Notes under the pieces: generated by a model
What the model was told of the DNA's origin: nothing
The model's input: the letters and a program-made list of their open reading frames with translations, nothing else
The model's database searches: none
In this document: in pieces, positions 36,674-45,197 of the stretch
Position numbering within the stretch: the stretch's first letter is position 1
Layout of the letters: each line of letters opens with the position of its first letter
Assembly (NCBI GenBank): GCA_016874715.1
Contig: VGTK01000007.1
Span: 1-62,454 of the forward strand
Direction of reading: 5' to 3'
Source of the DNA: Deltaproteobacteria bacterium
Lineage (GTDB): Bacteria; Desulfobacterota; Binatia; UBA12015
Length of the DNA: 62,454 nucleotides
Position numbers and translations under genes: made by a program

Positions 36674-39507
36674 GCGAGTCGCAGCGCGCCGCGGCACGGT
36701 ACGTCGTGGGGATCGATCTCGGCACGACGAACTCCGCCGTCGCGTGGGTGAAGCTCGACGGCCATGCTCCCGTCGAAGCGTTTCCCGTGGCGCAGCTCGT
36801 CGCCGAGGGAGAGGTGCTGCCGCGTCCGTCGTTGCCGTCGGCGATCTACCTGGCGGGAGAGCACGACGTTCGGCCCGGCGCCCTCGCGCTGCCGTGGAGC
36901 GATGATCGGCGCTGGGCGGTCGGTGCGCTCGCGCGGCGGCTGGGCGATCGCGTCGCCGGCCGGCTCGTCACCTCGGCGAAGTCCTGGCTCTGCCACGGCG
37001 CGGTCGACCGGACCGCCGCGATCCTGCCGTGGGGAGGTGATCCCTCGATCGCCAAGCTGTCGCCCGTCGCGGCGTCGGCGCGGATCCTGGAGCACGTGCG
37101 TCAAGCCTGGGATGCACAGCATCCGGTAGCACCGCTCGCCGCGCAGCAGGTCGTGCTCACCGTCCCCGCATCGTTCGATGAGGTGGCGCGCGAGCTGACG
37201 GTTCAGGCGGCTGCGAACGCCGGTCTCGACCGGCTGCGATTGCTCGAGGAGCCCCAGGCGGCGATCTACGCGTGGATCCACGCGCACTCGTCCTGGCGCG
37301 AGCAGCTCGCGCCGGACAGCTCGGTTCTGGTCGTCGACATCGGCGGCGGCACGACGGATCTCTCGCTGATCGTCGTACGACGCGGCGCGGAGGGTCTCGG
37401 TCTCGAGCGGGTCGCCGTTGGCGAGCATCTGCTGCTCGGAGGTGACAACGTCGACCTCGCGCTCGCGCGGCTGGTCGCCGACCGTAGCGCCGAGGCGCGC
37501 GGCCTCGATGCCGCACGATGGCAGCAGCTCACCTCGCTCTGTCGCGAGGCGAAGGAGCGGCTGCTCGGCGACGACCCGCCGGAGAGCCTCGCGATCGCCG
37601 TGCCCGGTCGCGGACGCAGCATCGTCAAGGGCACGATCACGGCGCAGCTGTCCCGGCACGACGTCCTGAACGTGGTGCTCGACGGCTTCGTGCCCGTGGT
37701 GCCGCGCGACGCTCGCCCGCGCGCGAACGAGGGTGTCGGCCTCACCGAGTTCGGCCTGCCGTACGCGAGCGACGCGCAGATCACGCGCCACCTGGCAGCG
37801 TTTCTCGCCGACGCGACCGATCCGTCGGCGACGGCGGGCGGCGCGCACGCCGTGCCGGCGCCGACCGCGGTGCTGTTCAACGGTGGCGCACTGAAGTCCG
37901 CAGCGATGCGCGCGCGCATCCTCGATACGCTCGAGTCGTGGTACGGCGCACGGCCGCACGAGCTCGCCGGCGCGGACCTCGAGCTCGCCGTCGCGCGCGG
38001 AGCCGCGACGTACGGGCTCGCGCTGCGCGGCATCGGGGCGCACATCGCCGGCGGTGCGGCCCGTGCGTGCTATGTGGCGGTGGCTGCCGATACGGCCGAC
38101 GCGGCGGCGGGCCGGAGGCAGCACGTCCTCTGCGTCGCGCCGCGCGGCATGCAGGAGGGCGCCGAGAACGAGATCGCCCTGCCCGAGTTCGAGGTGGTGG
38201 CGAATTCCCCGGTCCGCTTTCCGATCTACGCGTCGGCGACGCGCACGGGCGACGAGGCGGGAGCGCTGCTCGAGCTCGATCCGTCGACGTTGGTCGAGCT
38301 GCCGCCCATCTCGACGGTGCTGCGCTTCGGACGCTCGCTCAGCGAGCGCGCGATCGCGGTGCACCTGCGCGCGGCGCTGACCGAGACCGGAACGCTGGAG
38401 CTCTGGTGCCTGTCGCGCGAGACGGATCATCGCTGGCGGCTCAACTTCGACCTGCGCGCCCGCGAGCGCGGACCCGACGGGCAGCTTCCTCCGGGCGAAG
38501 CCGACAAGGCGGCGGCCTCGGCACCCGGCCAGCCTGCGCAGGAGATGGTCGTCGCCGAGAATCGCATCGCGGCGGCGGTTGCCTGTCTCGGAGGCTGCTT
38601 CGCCGAGCGTCAGGCGGGCGACCCGAAGCAGCTGATGCGTGCGCTGGAGGAGGCCCTCGACGCGGGCAAGGATGCCTGGCCGGTGGCCTGCGTGCGACGC
38701 CTGTGGGACGCGCAGTTCGCGCTCGAGGGTGCACGCGAGCGCACGCCCGACCACGAGGCTCGCTGGCTCAACCTCGCCGGCTTTCTGCTCCGTCCGGGCT
38801 ACGGCGAGGAACGAGACGCATGGCGCGTGGAGCACCTCTGGCGACGCTTCGACGCCGGGCCGCACTTCGCGAACGCGCCGCAGGTTCGCGCCGAGTGGTG
38901 GACCATGTGGAAGCGCGTCGCGGGCGGACTCACACGTCAACAACAGCAGGCGCTGCTCGCGTTCGTCCGTCCGGTTCTGCTGCCGCAGCTCGCGAAGAAG
39001 GCGAAGGTGCGCTGGAAGGCCGCGCCGCAGGAGCTGCGCGAGATGTGGCAGGTGGCCGCATCGCTCGAGAAGCTCCCGGCCGGAGTCCGCCAGGAGCTGG
39101 CGACGACCCTGGCCAGCCGGGTCCTCAAGGGCAAGGCGACGGGCGACGCCGAGGTCTGGGCGCTCGGCCGGATCGCCGCAAGGACGCCGATGGCGGGCCC
39201 CGTGAGCAGCGTGATCGAGCCGCGCATCGTGGAGCCGTGGCTCGCGGCACTGCTCGACGCCCCTTGGGAGCGGCGGGCGGCGACGGCTCTCGCGGTCGCG
39301 CAGATGGCTCGTCTGACCGGCGACCGGGCGCGCGACGTCGACGCCGCGTTGCGCGAGCGTCTCGCGGAGCGCATCGCCGCCGAGCCGGAGGGGCGGCGCT
39401 TCGCGCGCTGGCTGCGCGAGGTGGTCGCGATCGGCGCGCAGGATCGCGCGCTGGTCCTCGCGGAGTCGCTGCCGGTGGGCCTGCGCCTCGCCGCGGCAAC
39501 GGGCTGA
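36670..39507 (+). CDS. Hsp70-family protein with C-terminal DUF3731 domain
   Basis: A 945-residue Hsp70-like protein with an extra ~310-residue C-terminal helical region (from about residue 635) matching DUF3731. The ATPase loops VGIDLGTTNSAVAW and VDIGGGTTDLSLI are intact. The tail is Arg/Glu-rich and contains WPVACVRRLWD and LNLAGFLLRPGYG. It is a clear paralogue of the preceding gene: shared KSWLC, RTAAILPW, EEPQAAIYAW and CREAKERLLG. The GTG start overlaps the upstream stop by 4 nt. The pair probably forms a hetero-complex; its client is unknown. Confidence 0.9.
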   Translation: MSESQRAAARYVVGIDLGTTNSAVAWVKLDGHAPVEAFPVAQLVAEGEVLPRPSLPSAIYLAGEHDVRPGALALPWSDDRRWAVGALARRLGDRVAGRLVTSAKSWLCHGAVDRTAAILPWGGDPSIAKLSPVAASARILEHVRQAWDAQHPVAPLAAQQVVLTVPASFDEVARELTVQAAANAGLDRLRLLEEPQAAIYAWIHAHSSWREQLAPDSSVLVVDIGGGTTDLSLIVVRRGAEGLGLERVAVGEHLLLGGDNVDLALARLVADRSAEARGLDAARWQQLTSLCREAKERLLGDDPPESLAIAVPGRGRSIVKGTITAQLSRHDVLNVVLDGFVPVVPRDARPRANEGVGLTEFGLPYASDAQITRHLAAFLADATDPSATAGGAHAVPAPTAVLFNGGALKSAAMRARILDTLESWYGARPHELAGADLELAVARGAATYGLALRGIGAHIAGGAARACYVAVAADTADAAAGRRQHVLCVAPRGMQEGAENEIALPEFEVVANSPVRFPIYASATRTGDEAGALLELDPSTLVELPPISTVLRFGRSLSERAIAVHLRAALTETGTLELWCLSRETDHRWRLNFDLRARERGPDGQLPPGEADKAAASAPGQPAQEMVVAENRIAAAVACLGGCFAERQAGDPKQLMRALEEALDAGKDAWPVACVRRLWDAQFALEGARERTPDHEARWLNLAGFLLRPGYGEERDAWRVEHLWRRFDAGPHFANAPQVRAEWWTMWKRVAGGLTRQQQQALLAFVRPVLLPQLAKKAKVRWKAAPQELREMWQVAASLEKLPAGVRQELATTLASRVLKGKATGDAEVWALGRIAARTPMAGPVSSVIEPRIVEPWLAALLDAPWERRAATALAVAQMARLTGDRARDVDAALRERLAERIAAEPEGRRFARWLREVVAIGAQDRALVLAESLPVGLRLAAATG

Positions 39508-39571
39508 AGACGGCAGGGTAGCCGGTACGTCCGCCCTGTGTCGCCGGCGGCAGGGAGGGCAGAGTGCCGGT

Positions 39572-39946
39572 GTGCCATGCAGGGACCCACGCGCCGCGCG
39601 CGGCCGTGCCGCCGAGGACGCGGCGGCGCGCTTTCTTTCCCGACAGGGCTACGAGGTCGTCGCGCGCAACGTCTGGCTTTGCGGCGCAGAGGTCGATCTC
39701 GTGGCCCGCGACGGCGACGTCGTCGTCTTCGTCGAGGTGCGCTCGCGCTCCAACCGCCGCTTCGGGACGGCGGCGGAGACGGTGGGGGCGCGCAAGATCG
39801 CCCGCGTGGCGCGGGCGGCCCAGGCGTACCTCGCGCTGAACGGTCTCTCTCGCGCGCCCGCCCGGTTCGACGTGGTCGGGGTCGACATGACCAGCGGTGC
39901 TCCGGTGTGCACGCTCGTCCGCGGCGCCTTCGAAAGCCCGTTCTGA
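39572..39946 (+). CDS. yraN: UPF0102/YraN-family predicted nuclease-fold protein
   Basis: A 124-residue YraN-type protein. The restriction-endonuclease-like core is visible as AAEDAAARFLSRQGYEVVARN, CGAEVDLVARDGDVVVFVEVRSR (Asp and Glu-x-Arg of the active-site pattern) and ARFDVVGVD. Function in cells is not settled; fold suggests nucleic-acid cleavage or binding. The GTG start follows GGGAGGGC by 14 nt, so a slightly different start is possible. It lies just before serS, and 64 bp after the Hsp70 operon. Confidence 0.88.
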   Translation: MPCRDPRAARGRAAEDAAARFLSRQGYEVVARNVWLCGAEVDLVARDGDVVVFVEVRSRSNRRFGTAAETVGARKIARVARAAQAYLALNGLSRAPARFDVVGVDMTSGAPVCTLVRGAFESPF

Positions 39947-39984
39947 GTGGCGCGCGCGGGCCGGAAATGTTGAAGAACACGACC

Positions 39985-41259
39985 ATGCTGGACATCAGGC
40001 TCATCCGTGAGAGGCCCGACTTCGTGAAGGCCGAGCTCGCGAAGGTGCAGTGTCCCCCGTCGATGATCGACGACCTGCTCGAGGTCGACCGCCGGCGCCG
40101 CGAGGCGCTGCAGGCGCTCGAGGCACGACGGGCTGAGCGCACGCGACGCTCGAAGGAGATCGGTGCGCTGCCCCCGGAGGAGCGGAAGAGCGCCGGAGCC
40201 GCGCTCAAGTCGCTCGGCGACGAGATCGCCGCCGCCGAGGCGTCGGCGACCGAGGCGGAGGCCCGCTTCGACGCGATGATGCTGCACGTCCCGAACCTGC
40301 CGCACCCGGATGTGCCCGTCGGACCCGACGACTCGGCGAACACCGTGGTCCGCAGCGTGGGCGATCCGGCGCATTTCGACTTCACCCCGCAGCCGCACTG
40401 GGACCTCGGTCCGGCGCTCGGCGCGATCGACTTCGAGCGCGGCGTCAAGATCTCGGGAACCCGCTTCTACGTCCTGACCGGCATCGGCGCCCGGCTGCAG
40501 CGCGCGCTGATCTCGTTCATGCTCGACGTGCACACGCGCGAGCACGGCTACCTCGAGGTGTACCCGCCGGCGATGGTGAAGGAGCAGTGCCTGGTCGGCA
40601 CCGGGAACCTGCCGAAGTTCGCCGACACCGTGTACCGGGACATCGAGGAGGACTTCTGGTTCGTGCCGACCGCGGAAGTCCCGGTCACCAACATGTACCG
40701 CGAGGAGACCCTCGACGGCGCCCGGCTACCGATCCGTCACGTCGCCTACTCGCCGTGCTTCCGCCGCGAGAAGATGTCCGCCGGACGTGACGTCCGGGGC
40801 ATCAAGCGCGGGCACCAGTTCGACAAGGTCGAGATGGTGAAGTTCGTGCGGCCGGAAGCGTCGGACGACGAGCTCGTGTCGCTGCTCGATGACGCCGAAG
40901 ACATCTGTCGCCGGCTGGGGCTCGCGCACCGGGTGATCCGGATGTGCACGGGCGACCTGAGCTTCACGGCTGCCTGCAAGTTCGACGTCGAGGTCTGGGC
41001 GCCCGGCTGCGGCGAGTGGCTCGAGGTCAGCTCGTGCTCGAACTTCCGGGACTTCCAGGCACGTCGCGCGAACATCCGCTTCCGCCCGACGCCCCAGGCG
41101 AAGCCGGAGTACGTGCACACGCTCAACGGCTCGGGGCTCGCACTGCCCCGCGTGCTGATCGCGGTGCTCGAGACCTACCAGCAGCAGGACGGTTCGGTGC
41201 GCCTCCCCGAGGTCCTGCGTCCCTACCTGGGCGGCCTCGAGGTCCTGCGTCCGCTCTGA
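39985..41259 (+). CDS. serS: seryl-tRNA synthetase
   Basis: A 424-residue class II synthetase. The N-terminal coiled-coil arm (residues ~30-100, Arg/Glu-rich) is followed by the catalytic core. Motif 2 is FRREKMSAGRDVRGIKRGHQF, where SAGRD is usual, and motif 3 is LNGSGLALPRVLIAVLE. ATG 39985 gives the standard MLDIRLIRE start; an upstream in-frame ATG at 39967 is less likely. The end, LPEVLRPYLGGLEVLRPL, is a short internal duplication (EVLRP twice). The last 37 bases overlap the convergent nth gene. Confidence 0.95.
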   Translation: MLDIRLIRERPDFVKAELAKVQCPPSMIDDLLEVDRRRREALQALEARRAERTRRSKEIGALPPEERKSAGAALKSLGDEIAAAEASATEAEARFDAMMLHVPNLPHPDVPVGPDDSANTVVRSVGDPAHFDFTPQPHWDLGPALGAIDFERGVKISGTRFYVLTGIGARLQRALISFMLDVHTREHGYLEVYPPAMVKEQCLVGTGNLPKFADTVYRDIEEDFWFVPTAEVPVTNMYREETLDGARLPIRHVAYSPCFRREKMSAGRDVRGIKRGHQFDKVEMVKFVRPEASDDELVSLLDDAEDICRRLGLAHRVIRMCTGDLSFTAACKFDVEVWAPGCGEWLEVSSCSNFRDFQARRANIRFRPTPQAKPEYVHTLNGSGLALPRVLIAVLETYQQQDGSVRLPEVLRPYLGGLEVLRPL

Positions 41260-42047
41260 CGGGCCGCCGCGGCCGTGCTGGCGCGCGCCGCTGCCCCGCT
41301 GGGGCGCGCCGCTGCCCCGCCCGGCGGACTGGGCGCGTGGTCGCGACCGGTCGCCTTCTTGCGTGTCGTTGTGGAAGGGGAGCGTCTCGCGGGCGTCTCG
41401 GCAGTGCTCCGCGCAAAGTCGCACAGCGGCTGGATGACGCAGAGCGCGCACCGCGGCTCGCGGGCGAGGCAGACGCGCCGGCCGTGCCATTGCAGAAGAT
41501 GGCAGAGGCGTACGCGGTCCGCCGGCCGTACGACCTTCATCAGGTCGGCCTCGATCTGGTCGGGATCGTCGTTGCCCGTGAGCCCGATGCGCTTCGCGAG
41601 CCGTGCGACGTGCCGGTCGACGCCGATCGCGGGCTCGCCGTACGCATTCGCACGGAGCACGTTGGCGGTCTTCCGGCCGACGTGCGGCAGCTCGAGCAGG
41701 TCGGCGAGCGAGCGCGGGACCTCGCCCCCGAAGCGCGCGACGATCTCCGCGCAGCAGCGCTGCACCGCCTTGGTCTTCTGCCGGTAGAAGTTCACCGCCC
41801 GCAGCTGCTGCTCGAGCTCGGCCGGGTCGGCCTCGGCCCAGGCGCGCGGGGTGCGGTAGCGCGCGAAGAGCGGCGGCGTGATCGCGTTCACGCGATCGTC
41901 CCGGAACTGCGCGGCGAGGATCAGGGCGACGAGCAGCTCGAGCGGCGAAGTGAAGTCGAGCTCGAAGCGGGCGTCGGGGTGCGCACGCGCGAGCTTCTGC
42001 ACGATCGTCCTTGCCCTCGTACCGTTGCTCGTCGGTCCCGCAGCCAC
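41223..42047 (-). CDS. nth: endonuclease III (DNA glycosylase/AP lyase)
   Basis: A 274-residue HhH-GPD glycosylase that removes oxidised pyrimidines. The helix-hairpin-helix carries catalytic Lys126 in HVGRKTA, and the catalytic Asp144 is in IGVDRHV. The 4Fe-4S loop is complete: Cys193, Cys200, Cys203, Cys209 (C-x6-C-x2-C-x5-C). LILAAQFRDD replaces the usual LLSAQTTD in the first substrate loop. An Ala/Arg/Pro/Ser tail of ~60 residues after the cluster is unusual and includes a 21-nt repeat. The GTG start is 5 nt from a -10-like element behind a perfect TTGACA, so the message looks leaderless. Confidence 0.93.
   Translation of the reverse strand: MAAGPTSNGTRARTIVQKLARAHPDARFELDFTSPLELLVALILAAQFRDDRVNAITPPLFARYRTPRAWAEADPAELEQQLRAVNFYRQKTKAVQRCCAEIVARFGGEVPRSLADLLELPHVGRKTANVLRANAYGEPAIGVDRHVARLAKRIGLTGNDDPDQIEADLMKVVRPADRVRLCHLLQWHGRRVCLAREPRCALCVIQPLCDFARSTAETPARRSPSTTTRKKATGRDHAPSPPGGAAARPSGAAARASTAAAARQSGRRTSRPPR
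41278..41319. repeat. 21-nt tandem duplication in the nth 3' end
   Basis: Two 21-nt copies (41278-41298, 41299-41319) differ at one base and extend the low-complexity C-terminal tail of the endonuclease in frame (21 is divisible by 3). Confidence 0.8.
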
Positions 42048-42052
42048 GACTT

Positions 42053-42081
42053 AGACTGCGATGGGTCACACCGGGTGTCAA
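42053..42081 (-). promoter_or_regulatory. leaderless-type promoter of nth
   Basis: Minus strand: -35 TTGACA (perfect), a 17-nt spacer, -10 CAGTCT (only A2 and T6 match), 5 nt to the GTG at 42047. Confidence 0.45.
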
Positions 42082-42119
42082 TCGTCGCGACCGTTGCGCG
42101 CGCCTGCTACGAAGGCCCG

Positions 42120-42962
42120 GTGTCTGCGACCGTACGCATCCCGGTAAGCGGTGTGTCTCTCGCGGTGACCGACCACGGGTCCGCGAGGGGTGACGTGGCC
42201 CGTGCACTCGTGCTCGCGCACGCGACGGGCTTCTGCGGCGCGGTCTGGCGGCCGCTGCTCCCGGCACTGCGCGAGCGCTTCCGTGTGATCTCGCTCGATC
42301 AGCGTGGCCACGGCGACAGTGACAAGCCGGACGACGCATACGCGTGGCGCGACTTCGTGGACGATCTCGCGGGAGTGATCGACGCTCTCCGGCTGCGTGA
42401 CGTCTGCGCGGTCGGGCACTCGAAGGGCGGGGCGGCCGTGGCTGGCGTGGCGGCGCTCCACCCGGGTCGCATCGGGCGTGCGGTGCTGCTCGATCCCGTG
42501 CTGGTCGATCCGCTGCCCGAGGGCAGGACCCAGCCGGCGAACGCGATGGCGGTCGCGGCCCGGCGGCGAAGGCAGGTGTGGGACAGCCGCGAGCAGATGA
42601 TCGAGTCCTACGCCGGGCGGGCGCCGTTCGACGTGTGGCGGCGCGACTTTCTCGAAGCGTACGTCGAGGGCGGAACCTTCGTGCGGGCTGACGGGAAGGT
42701 CGAGCTCAAGTGCTCCGGCGAGATCGAGGCTCGGGTGTACGAGGGAGCGGCGCGGTCGTCGAGCACTGAGTTCCTGCACGGCATGGCGGTGCCGACCCTG
42801 CTGGTGTCGGGAGAGCGCAGCCTGACCCTGCCACCGGAGCGCGCCCGTCGAGCGGCCGCCATGCTGCGCCACGGCAGGCTCGAGGTCCTACCCGGGATCG
42901 GGCACTTCGTTCCGATGGAAGCGCCCGATGCGGTGCTGCGCGTGCTAGGCGCTTTTCTGTAG
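42120..42962 (+). CDS. alpha/beta hydrolase
   Basis: A 280-residue hydrolase with nucleophile Ser101 in VGHSKGGA, the oxyanion region VLAHATGFCGAVW, and the catalytic His in PGIGHFVPME. The acid is probably the Asp/Glu near LLVSGERS. This pattern fits soluble esterases or lactonases; the substrate is unknown. The GTG at 42120 is chosen because the first beta strand follows directly; a GTG at 42075 is in frame. It is divergent from nth. Confidence 0.85.
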   Translation: MSATVRIPVSGVSLAVTDHGSARGDVARALVLAHATGFCGAVWRPLLPALRERFRVISLDQRGHGDSDKPDDAYAWRDFVDDLAGVIDALRLRDVCAVGHSKGGAAVAGVAALHPGRIGRAVLLDPVLVDPLPEGRTQPANAMAVAARRRRQVWDSREQMIESYAGRAPFDVWRRDFLEAYVEGGTFVRADGKVELKCSGEIEARVYEGAARSSSTEFLHGMAVPTLLVSGERSLTLPPERARRAAAMLRHGRLEVLPGIGHFVPMEAPDAVLRVLGAFL

Positions 42963-43320
42963 TGAGGGACGATGGTCCCGACGACGGCTCGCGGGCGGGC
43001 GCTCGGTGGAGCTCGCGGAGGACTCGTCGCCAAGGGTCAACGCGTCGTTCGAGGCTCGCACCAGATAGCGCCACTGGCCACGAACCCGGACACCGGCGGC
43101 GAGGAAGCGCCGCTGGGCACGCACGCGGTTCTGGCGATCGGTTGCATGAAAGCTCATGCACGAATTGCGGTAGCATGAGTCATGCCATCGCGGCGGCTCG
43201 CGGGAGGTCTGAAATCCGCACGTTTTTCGTGGCGGCGGGTCGCCCTGAACGGTTCGCTCGGCAGCAACTTCAGCATCATGTCACGTATCGTCAGAGGACC
43301 ATGCAACGTCGGGGGCGTCG
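42963..43320. other. 358-bp intergenic region with paired palindromes
   Basis: No protein gene is supported. The right part, before the fused ETF gene, is AT-richer than its surroundings and holds two GCATGA/TCATGC inverted repeats (43143-43160 and 43173-43185). GGGGGCG near 43311 can serve as the ribosome site for the ETF gene. Confidence 0.55.
43143..43185. promoter_or_regulatory. two GCATGA/TCATGC inverted repeats, possible operator
   Basis: First palindrome: TGCATGA, a 4-base gap, TCATGCA (43143-43160). Second: GCATGA, one base, TCATGC (43173-43185). The same half-site appears four times within 43 bp, 136-178 bases upstream of the fused ETF start. This is typical of a dimeric repressor or activator site. 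Confidence 0.5.
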
Positions 43321-45177
43321 GTGAAGATCGTCGTTTGTGTGAAGCAGGTACCGGAGGTGTCCGAGCTGGGGTTCGACCCCGGGACGCGTCGTCTGAAGCG
43401 CGCCGGGGTTCCCCTGCAGATCAACCCCTTCGACCGGCGCGCCGTGCTGGAGGCGATCCGCCTCCGCGAGGATATCGGGGGCTCGGTGGCCATCGTGTCG
43501 ATGGGGCCGCCGCAGGCGGCCGACGCGCTGCGCGAGTGTCTCTCTCTGGGCGTCGACCGCGCCGTGCACCTCTCGGACCGGGCGTTCGCCGGTGCCGACA
43601 CGCTCGCGACATCCCGTGCTCTGGCGCGCGCGATCGATCGCCTCGGGTTCGACCTGGTGCTCGCCGGGAGGTTCACCATCGACTCGGAGACGGGACAGGT
43701 CGGACCCGAGGTGGCGGCACTGCTCTCCGTACCGCTGGTGGGCGGAGTTCGGCGCTTGACGGTCGAACCTCGCCACGAAGGCGTCGCCGCGTCCTGGCTC
43801 GCGCGCGCCGAGTGCGAGCGTGACGATGGTTTCGCCGAGGTCGAGTGCGCGACGCCGATGGTGATGACCTGCACCGACCGCTGGAAGACCCGCGTGCCGC
43901 TGGTCATGCCGGACGAGGCGGCAGCACTGCAGCATCCGCTCGAGGTGTGGACCGCGGCCGATCTCGGCGGCTCGTCGGACGACTACGGCGAGCCGGGCTC
44001 GCCGACGTGGGTCGCGGACCTGCAGCCGGTCGCGTCGCGGCGCCGCAACGCGCGCGTGGTCGCGAGCGACTCGTACGACGCCGCGGTCGACGCCGTCGTG
44101 GCGGAGCTCGCGGCGATGCGCGCCGATGGCGAGCGCGTCGGGCGCGGTCGCTCGCTCGCGCATCGGGCCGCGACCAGCCCTGACGGCGCCGTCTGGGTCC
44201 TCGCCGAGCTCGCACCGGACGGCCGTCTCCGTCCGGTGACGGCGGAGCTGCTCGGGGCGGCCGACGAGCTCGCCGAGCAGCTCCATCTCGGCGTGGCGGC
44301 GTTTCTCGTCGCGCCCGATCTCGGCCCGCGGACAAAGGCACCCGACGTCGCCGCGCTCGCAGCGGAGCTCGGTGCGCTCGGTGCCGACGTGCTGCTGGCA
44401 CCCTGCGGAAATGGTGTGAGCGACGAGGCGACCGCGCGCGTCCTCGAAGCGGCGATCGCCCGCCATCGTCCGCGAATCGTCCTCGCTCCGGCGACCGGGC
44501 TCGGGCGCGAGGTGGTGCCGCGCGTTGCGGCCCGGCTCGGCCTCGGGTTGACCGGTGACGCGATCGGCGTGGAGCTCGATGGCGAGGGGCGGCTGCGGCA
44601 GCTCAAGCCCGCGTTCGGCGGGCAGCTGGTCGCACCGATCCTGTCGAAGACCAGCCCGGAGCTCGTCACCGTCCGGCCCGGCGTGCTGGACGCTGCGCAC
44701 GCGACGCCCGGGCGGCCCGCGGCGCGCGTGGCCGTGCTGCCGGAGGGGCCGGCGGACGCCGCTCGCGTGCGTACCATCGGCTTCACGTCCGAGCTCGGTG
44801 ACGGCCCGTCGCTCGACGACGCCCGGGTCGTGGTGTGCGTCGGTTGGGGGATGGGCAAGGACTCCGTGCCACTCGCGAGCGATCTCGCGGCCGCACTCGG
44901 CGGAGTCGTGGGTGCGACGCGTCGGGTGTGTGACGGCAGCTGGCTTCCGCGCCAGCTGCAGATCGGGATCTCCGGACGGAGCGTCGCACCCGACTTCTAT
45001 CTGGCGCTCGGCGTGCGCGGCTCCTTCAACCACGTCGTGGGCATGAGCCGGTCGGGGCGCGTGGTGGCCGTCAATCGCGACGAGAACGCGGAGGTCTTCG
45101 CCGCAGCGGACTTGGGCATCGTCGGCGACGCGCGTGGCTTCGTGGAGGCGCTGCTGGCGCGGATTCGCGCGTCCTGA
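43321..45177 (+). CDS. electron transfer flavoprotein, EtfB-EtfA fusion
   Basis: A 618-residue single-chain ETF that would pass electrons from acyl-CoA dehydrogenases to a quinone or other acceptor. Residues 1-~250 are EtfB: the MKIVVCVKQVPE start, INPFDRRAVLEAIRL, and GRFTIDSETGQVGPEVA. From about residue 265 the sequence is EtfA, ending in the FAD-binding region with GISGRSVAPDFYLALGVRGSFNHVVGM and VAVNRDENAEVFAAADLGIVGD. Standard EtfA has GAIQH where this has GSFNH. The AMP/FAD site of EtfB and the redox tuning residues may therefore differ. No ETF-quinone oxidoreductase or acyl-CoA dehydrogenase gene is adjacent. GTG start with a G-rich ribosome site. Confidence 0.9.
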   Translation: MKIVVCVKQVPEVSELGFDPGTRRLKRAGVPLQINPFDRRAVLEAIRLREDIGGSVAIVSMGPPQAADALRECLSLGVDRAVHLSDRAFAGADTLATSRALARAIDRLGFDLVLAGRFTIDSETGQVGPEVAALLSVPLVGGVRRLTVEPRHEGVAASWLARAECERDDGFAEVECATPMVMTCTDRWKTRVPLVMPDEAAALQHPLEVWTAADLGGSSDDYGEPGSPTWVADLQPVASRRRNARVVASDSYDAAVDAVVAELAAMRADGERVGRGRSLAHRAATSPDGAVWVLAELAPDGRLRPVTAELLGAADELAEQLHLGVAAFLVAPDLGPRTKAPDVAALAAELGALGADVLLAPCGNGVSDEATARVLEAAIARHRPRIVLAPATGLGREVVPRVAARLGLGLTGDAIGVELDGEGRLRQLKPAFGGQLVAPILSKTSPELVTVRPGVLDAAHATPGRPAARVAVLPEGPADAARVRTIGFTSELGDGPSLDDARVVVCVGWGMGKDSVPLASDLAAALGGVVGATRRVCDGSWLPRQLQIGISGRSVAPDFYLALGVRGSFNHVVGMSRSGRVVAVNRDENAEVFAAADLGIVGDARGFVEALLARIRAS

Positions 45178-45197
45178 CGACGGGGAGGGCCGGGCTC

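Noticed and set aside
34502..38943. Two long minus-strand frames opposite the Hsp70 genes
   Set aside because: Shadow frames; the plus strand carries complete Hsp70 signatures.
42945..43157. Short minus-strand frames between the hydrolase and ETF genes
   Set aside because: Low complexity, overlapping regulatory palindromes, no homology recognised.
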